A stretch of 6,890 nt of DNA from positions 1 to 6,890 of the forward strand of contig CAYYNM010000182.1 of the NCBI GenBank assembly GCA_964472945.1. The letters run 5' to 3'. Of the stretch, positions 5,582-6,890 are shown one piece after another. This DNA comes from QPIN01 sp964472945. Its GTDB lineage: Bacteria; Pseudomonadota; Gammaproteobacteria; Methylococcales; Methylomonadaceae. Each line of letters starts with the position of its first letter. Within the stretch, counting starts at the first letter, position 1. The notes under the pieces are model-generated. The model was not told the origin of the DNA. It did no database searches and saw only the letters and a program-made list of their open reading frames with translations. The translations under genes and the position numbers were made by a program.

Positions 5582-5617
5582 ATACAGCTTCCCACCTTAC
5601 ACTGTGAATACTTGGAT

Positions 5618-6890
5618 CTAAAACCAATCTTCAAGGTTATATTGCTTATGCAATGAGGGTATTTCAATTTGAGTATTTTTTAATTTTTTAGCAAAAATCG
5701 GCATCACATCTTTTTCGCCATGCACCAAAAAAGTGGTTTTAGGGTTGCCTGTTTGTTGATGCCAAGCCAACAGTTCAGCTTGGTCAGCATGAGCAGAGAA
5801 ACCACCAATGGTATAGGTATCTGCCTGAACCAGAATATCTTCACCAAATATTTTAACTTTTTCTGCACCATCTACAATGCGGCGAGCTAAGGTTCCATAA
5901 GCTGCAAAACCTACAAAAACAATAGTATTATTGCGATTCCAAAGGCTATGTTTTAGGTGATGTTTGATTCGTCCTCCGGTACACATGCCTGAGCCAGCAA
6001 TAATAACAGCACCACCCGCAACATTGTTTATAGCCATCGAATCAGAAGTTTCTCGGGTAAAGTGTAAGCCAGAAAACGTAAATGGATCTTGACCTGATTT
6101 AAAAATTTCACAAGTTTCCTTATCAAAACATTCAGGATGACGCTGAAAAATTTCGGTCGCAGAAATAGCCATCGGGGAATCTAGAAAAACGGGGAGATAG
6201 GCCGGAAGCTTTCCATTTTCAATACCTTCTCGTAAATAATACAGAAGCTCCTGTGCGCGTTCCAAGGCAAAACTTGGAATAATAATATTACCGCCTTTAG
6301 CGATAGTTTTATTGATTGTGCTGTAAAATTCTTCCAGCGTGGGTTCCAGTGTTTTATGTAGGCGATCACCATAGGTAGTTTCCATCACTACAATATCAAC
6401 AGGTGGAGGAGTTGCAGGATCTTTAATAATCGCTCGGTTGTTATAACCTAAATCACCCGAAAACAAAATTTTTCGTTGCTCACCCTTATGCTCAACTTCC
6501 AACACGATAGAGGCTGAACCTAAAATATGTCCAGCATCAATAAAGGTAATTTGAACACCACCATCAATGCTTAGTGGTTGATTGTATTTTGCCGTACGAC
6601 CGAAATAACCAAAACAGTTAAGTACATCGACTGTATTATAAAGAGGATCAACCTTATTTTTTTTATGGCTATGTCGTGATGCCTTTTTAGTTAAATAACG
6701 TGCTTCATCTTCTTGCAAATGTGCCGAATCAAGTAATACCAAACGTGCTAATTCACATGATGCTCCGGTAGTAATAATTTCGCCCTTAAACCCTCGTTTA
6801 ATTAATAAAGGAATACGTCCACAATGATCCAAATGGGCATGTGTGAGTAGCAGGTAATCGATACTACTGGGGTCAAAGCCGAAGGGTTTG
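5618..6890 (-). CDS. Beta-CASP metallo-beta-lactamase-fold RNase, 5' end missing
   Basis: The frame is open at the right edge, and 423 residues down to the stop at 5618 are visible. About 50 N-terminal residues are probably missing, judged from usual family length. Any start near 6832 is wrong: that codon is TTG and the frame runs on upstream through YLLLTHAHLDHCGR. Zinc-site and beta-CASP motifs are all present (visible numbering): HAHLDH at 17-22, GHILGSAS with H121, FSGDLG with D146, ETTYGDRLH with E170, GFSAHADQ with H367, and LVHGEK with H390. The segment GSGMCTGGRIKHHL is typical of the CPSF73-like group (COG1236) of predicted RNA-processing exo- or endonucleases. It should cut or trim RNA in the cytosol using two zinc ions. 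The C terminus ends soon after the RNA-metabolising RMMBL region. The gene is on the xfp strand, about 270 nt upstream. Its RNA targets cannot be read from sequence. Confidence 0.93.
   Translation of the reverse strand, partial: KPFGFDPSSIDYLLLTHAHLDHCGRIPLLIKRGFKGEIITTGASCELARLVLLDSAHLQEDEARYLTKKASRHSHKKNKVDPLYNTVDVLNCFGYFGRTAKYNQPLSIDGGVQITFIDAGHILGSASIVLEVEHKGEQRKILFSGDLGYNNRAIIKDPATPPPVDIVVMETTYGDRLHKTLEPTLEEFYSTINKTIAKGGNIIIPSFALERAQELLYYLREGIENGKLPAYLPVFLDSPMAISATEIFQRHPECFDKETCEIFKSGQDPFTFSGLHFTRETSDSMAINNVAGGAVIIAGSGMCTGGRIKHHLKHSLWNRNNTIVFVGFAAYGTLARRIVDGAEKVKIFGEDILVQADTYTIGGFSAHADQAELLAWHQQTGNPKTTFLVHGEKDVMPIFAKKLKNTQIEIPSLHKQYNLEDWF

Larger units (their letters stand above)
5357..5617. 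other. Structured spacer between beta-CASP RNase and xfp
   Basis: No convincing gene lies here. The stretch holds three inverted repeats (5382-5412, 5474-5510, 5552-5581) and a 14-bp palindrome, CTCTTTCCAAAGAG (5537-5550). It must contain the end of the RNase transcript and probably the xfp promoter and leader. A TATAAG/TATAAA-rich segment at about 5375-5390 is the likeliest -10 area, but I cannot fix a -35. Confidence 0.5.

Noticed and set aside
1..6890. CRISPR arrays, tRNA or rRNA genes
   Set aside because: No regularly spaced repeats, cloverleaf or rRNA-like sequence was recognised on either strand.

Overview
The window is AT-rich bacterial DNA, most likely from a gammaproteobacterium. 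The protein families (a full-length phosphoketolase, a beta-CASP RNase, a cAMP-blind Crp/Fnr regulator) and the general sequence character would suit a type I methanotroph or a sulfur oxidiser. That assignment is inference, because no rRNA or lineage marker is present. Positions 1843-1942 are 100 Ns, so this is a draft scaffold and the two sides of the gap are joined only by scaffolding.

Left part (1-1842) is accessory DNA. It holds two copies of a 16-bp sequence resembling an insertion-sequence end (33-48, 301-316), a terminator-like hairpin, a frame-broken secreted Sel1-repeat gene (361-683), a 147-bp MITE-like element with 20-bp terminal inverted repeats (712-858), and a minus-strand ParD/ParE-type toxin-antitoxin operon (930-1491). 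The operon's promoter lies over an almost ideal 13+3+13 bp palindrome.

Right part (1943-6890) is a metabolic block, all on the minus strand. In transcription order it has a beta-CASP metallo-beta-lactamase-fold RNase (5618 to beyond the right edge, 5' end missing), a 261-273 nt hairpin-rich spacer, xylulose-5-phosphate/fructose-6-phosphate phosphoketolase (2948-5344), a 103-nt spacer with a strong hairpin and a palindrome, and a Crp/Fnr-family regulator (2089-2844).

The phosphoketolase splits sugar phosphates to acetyl phosphate. The adjacent regulator and RNase are plausible candidates for controlling it at the transcript level, but the sequence shows only adjacency and shared strand. I found no clearly new multi-gene system. 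The most distinctive items are the toxin-antitoxin operator, the MITE-like element, the fresh-looking dinucleotide frameshift in the Sel1 gene, and the structured spacers around the phosphoketolase gene.
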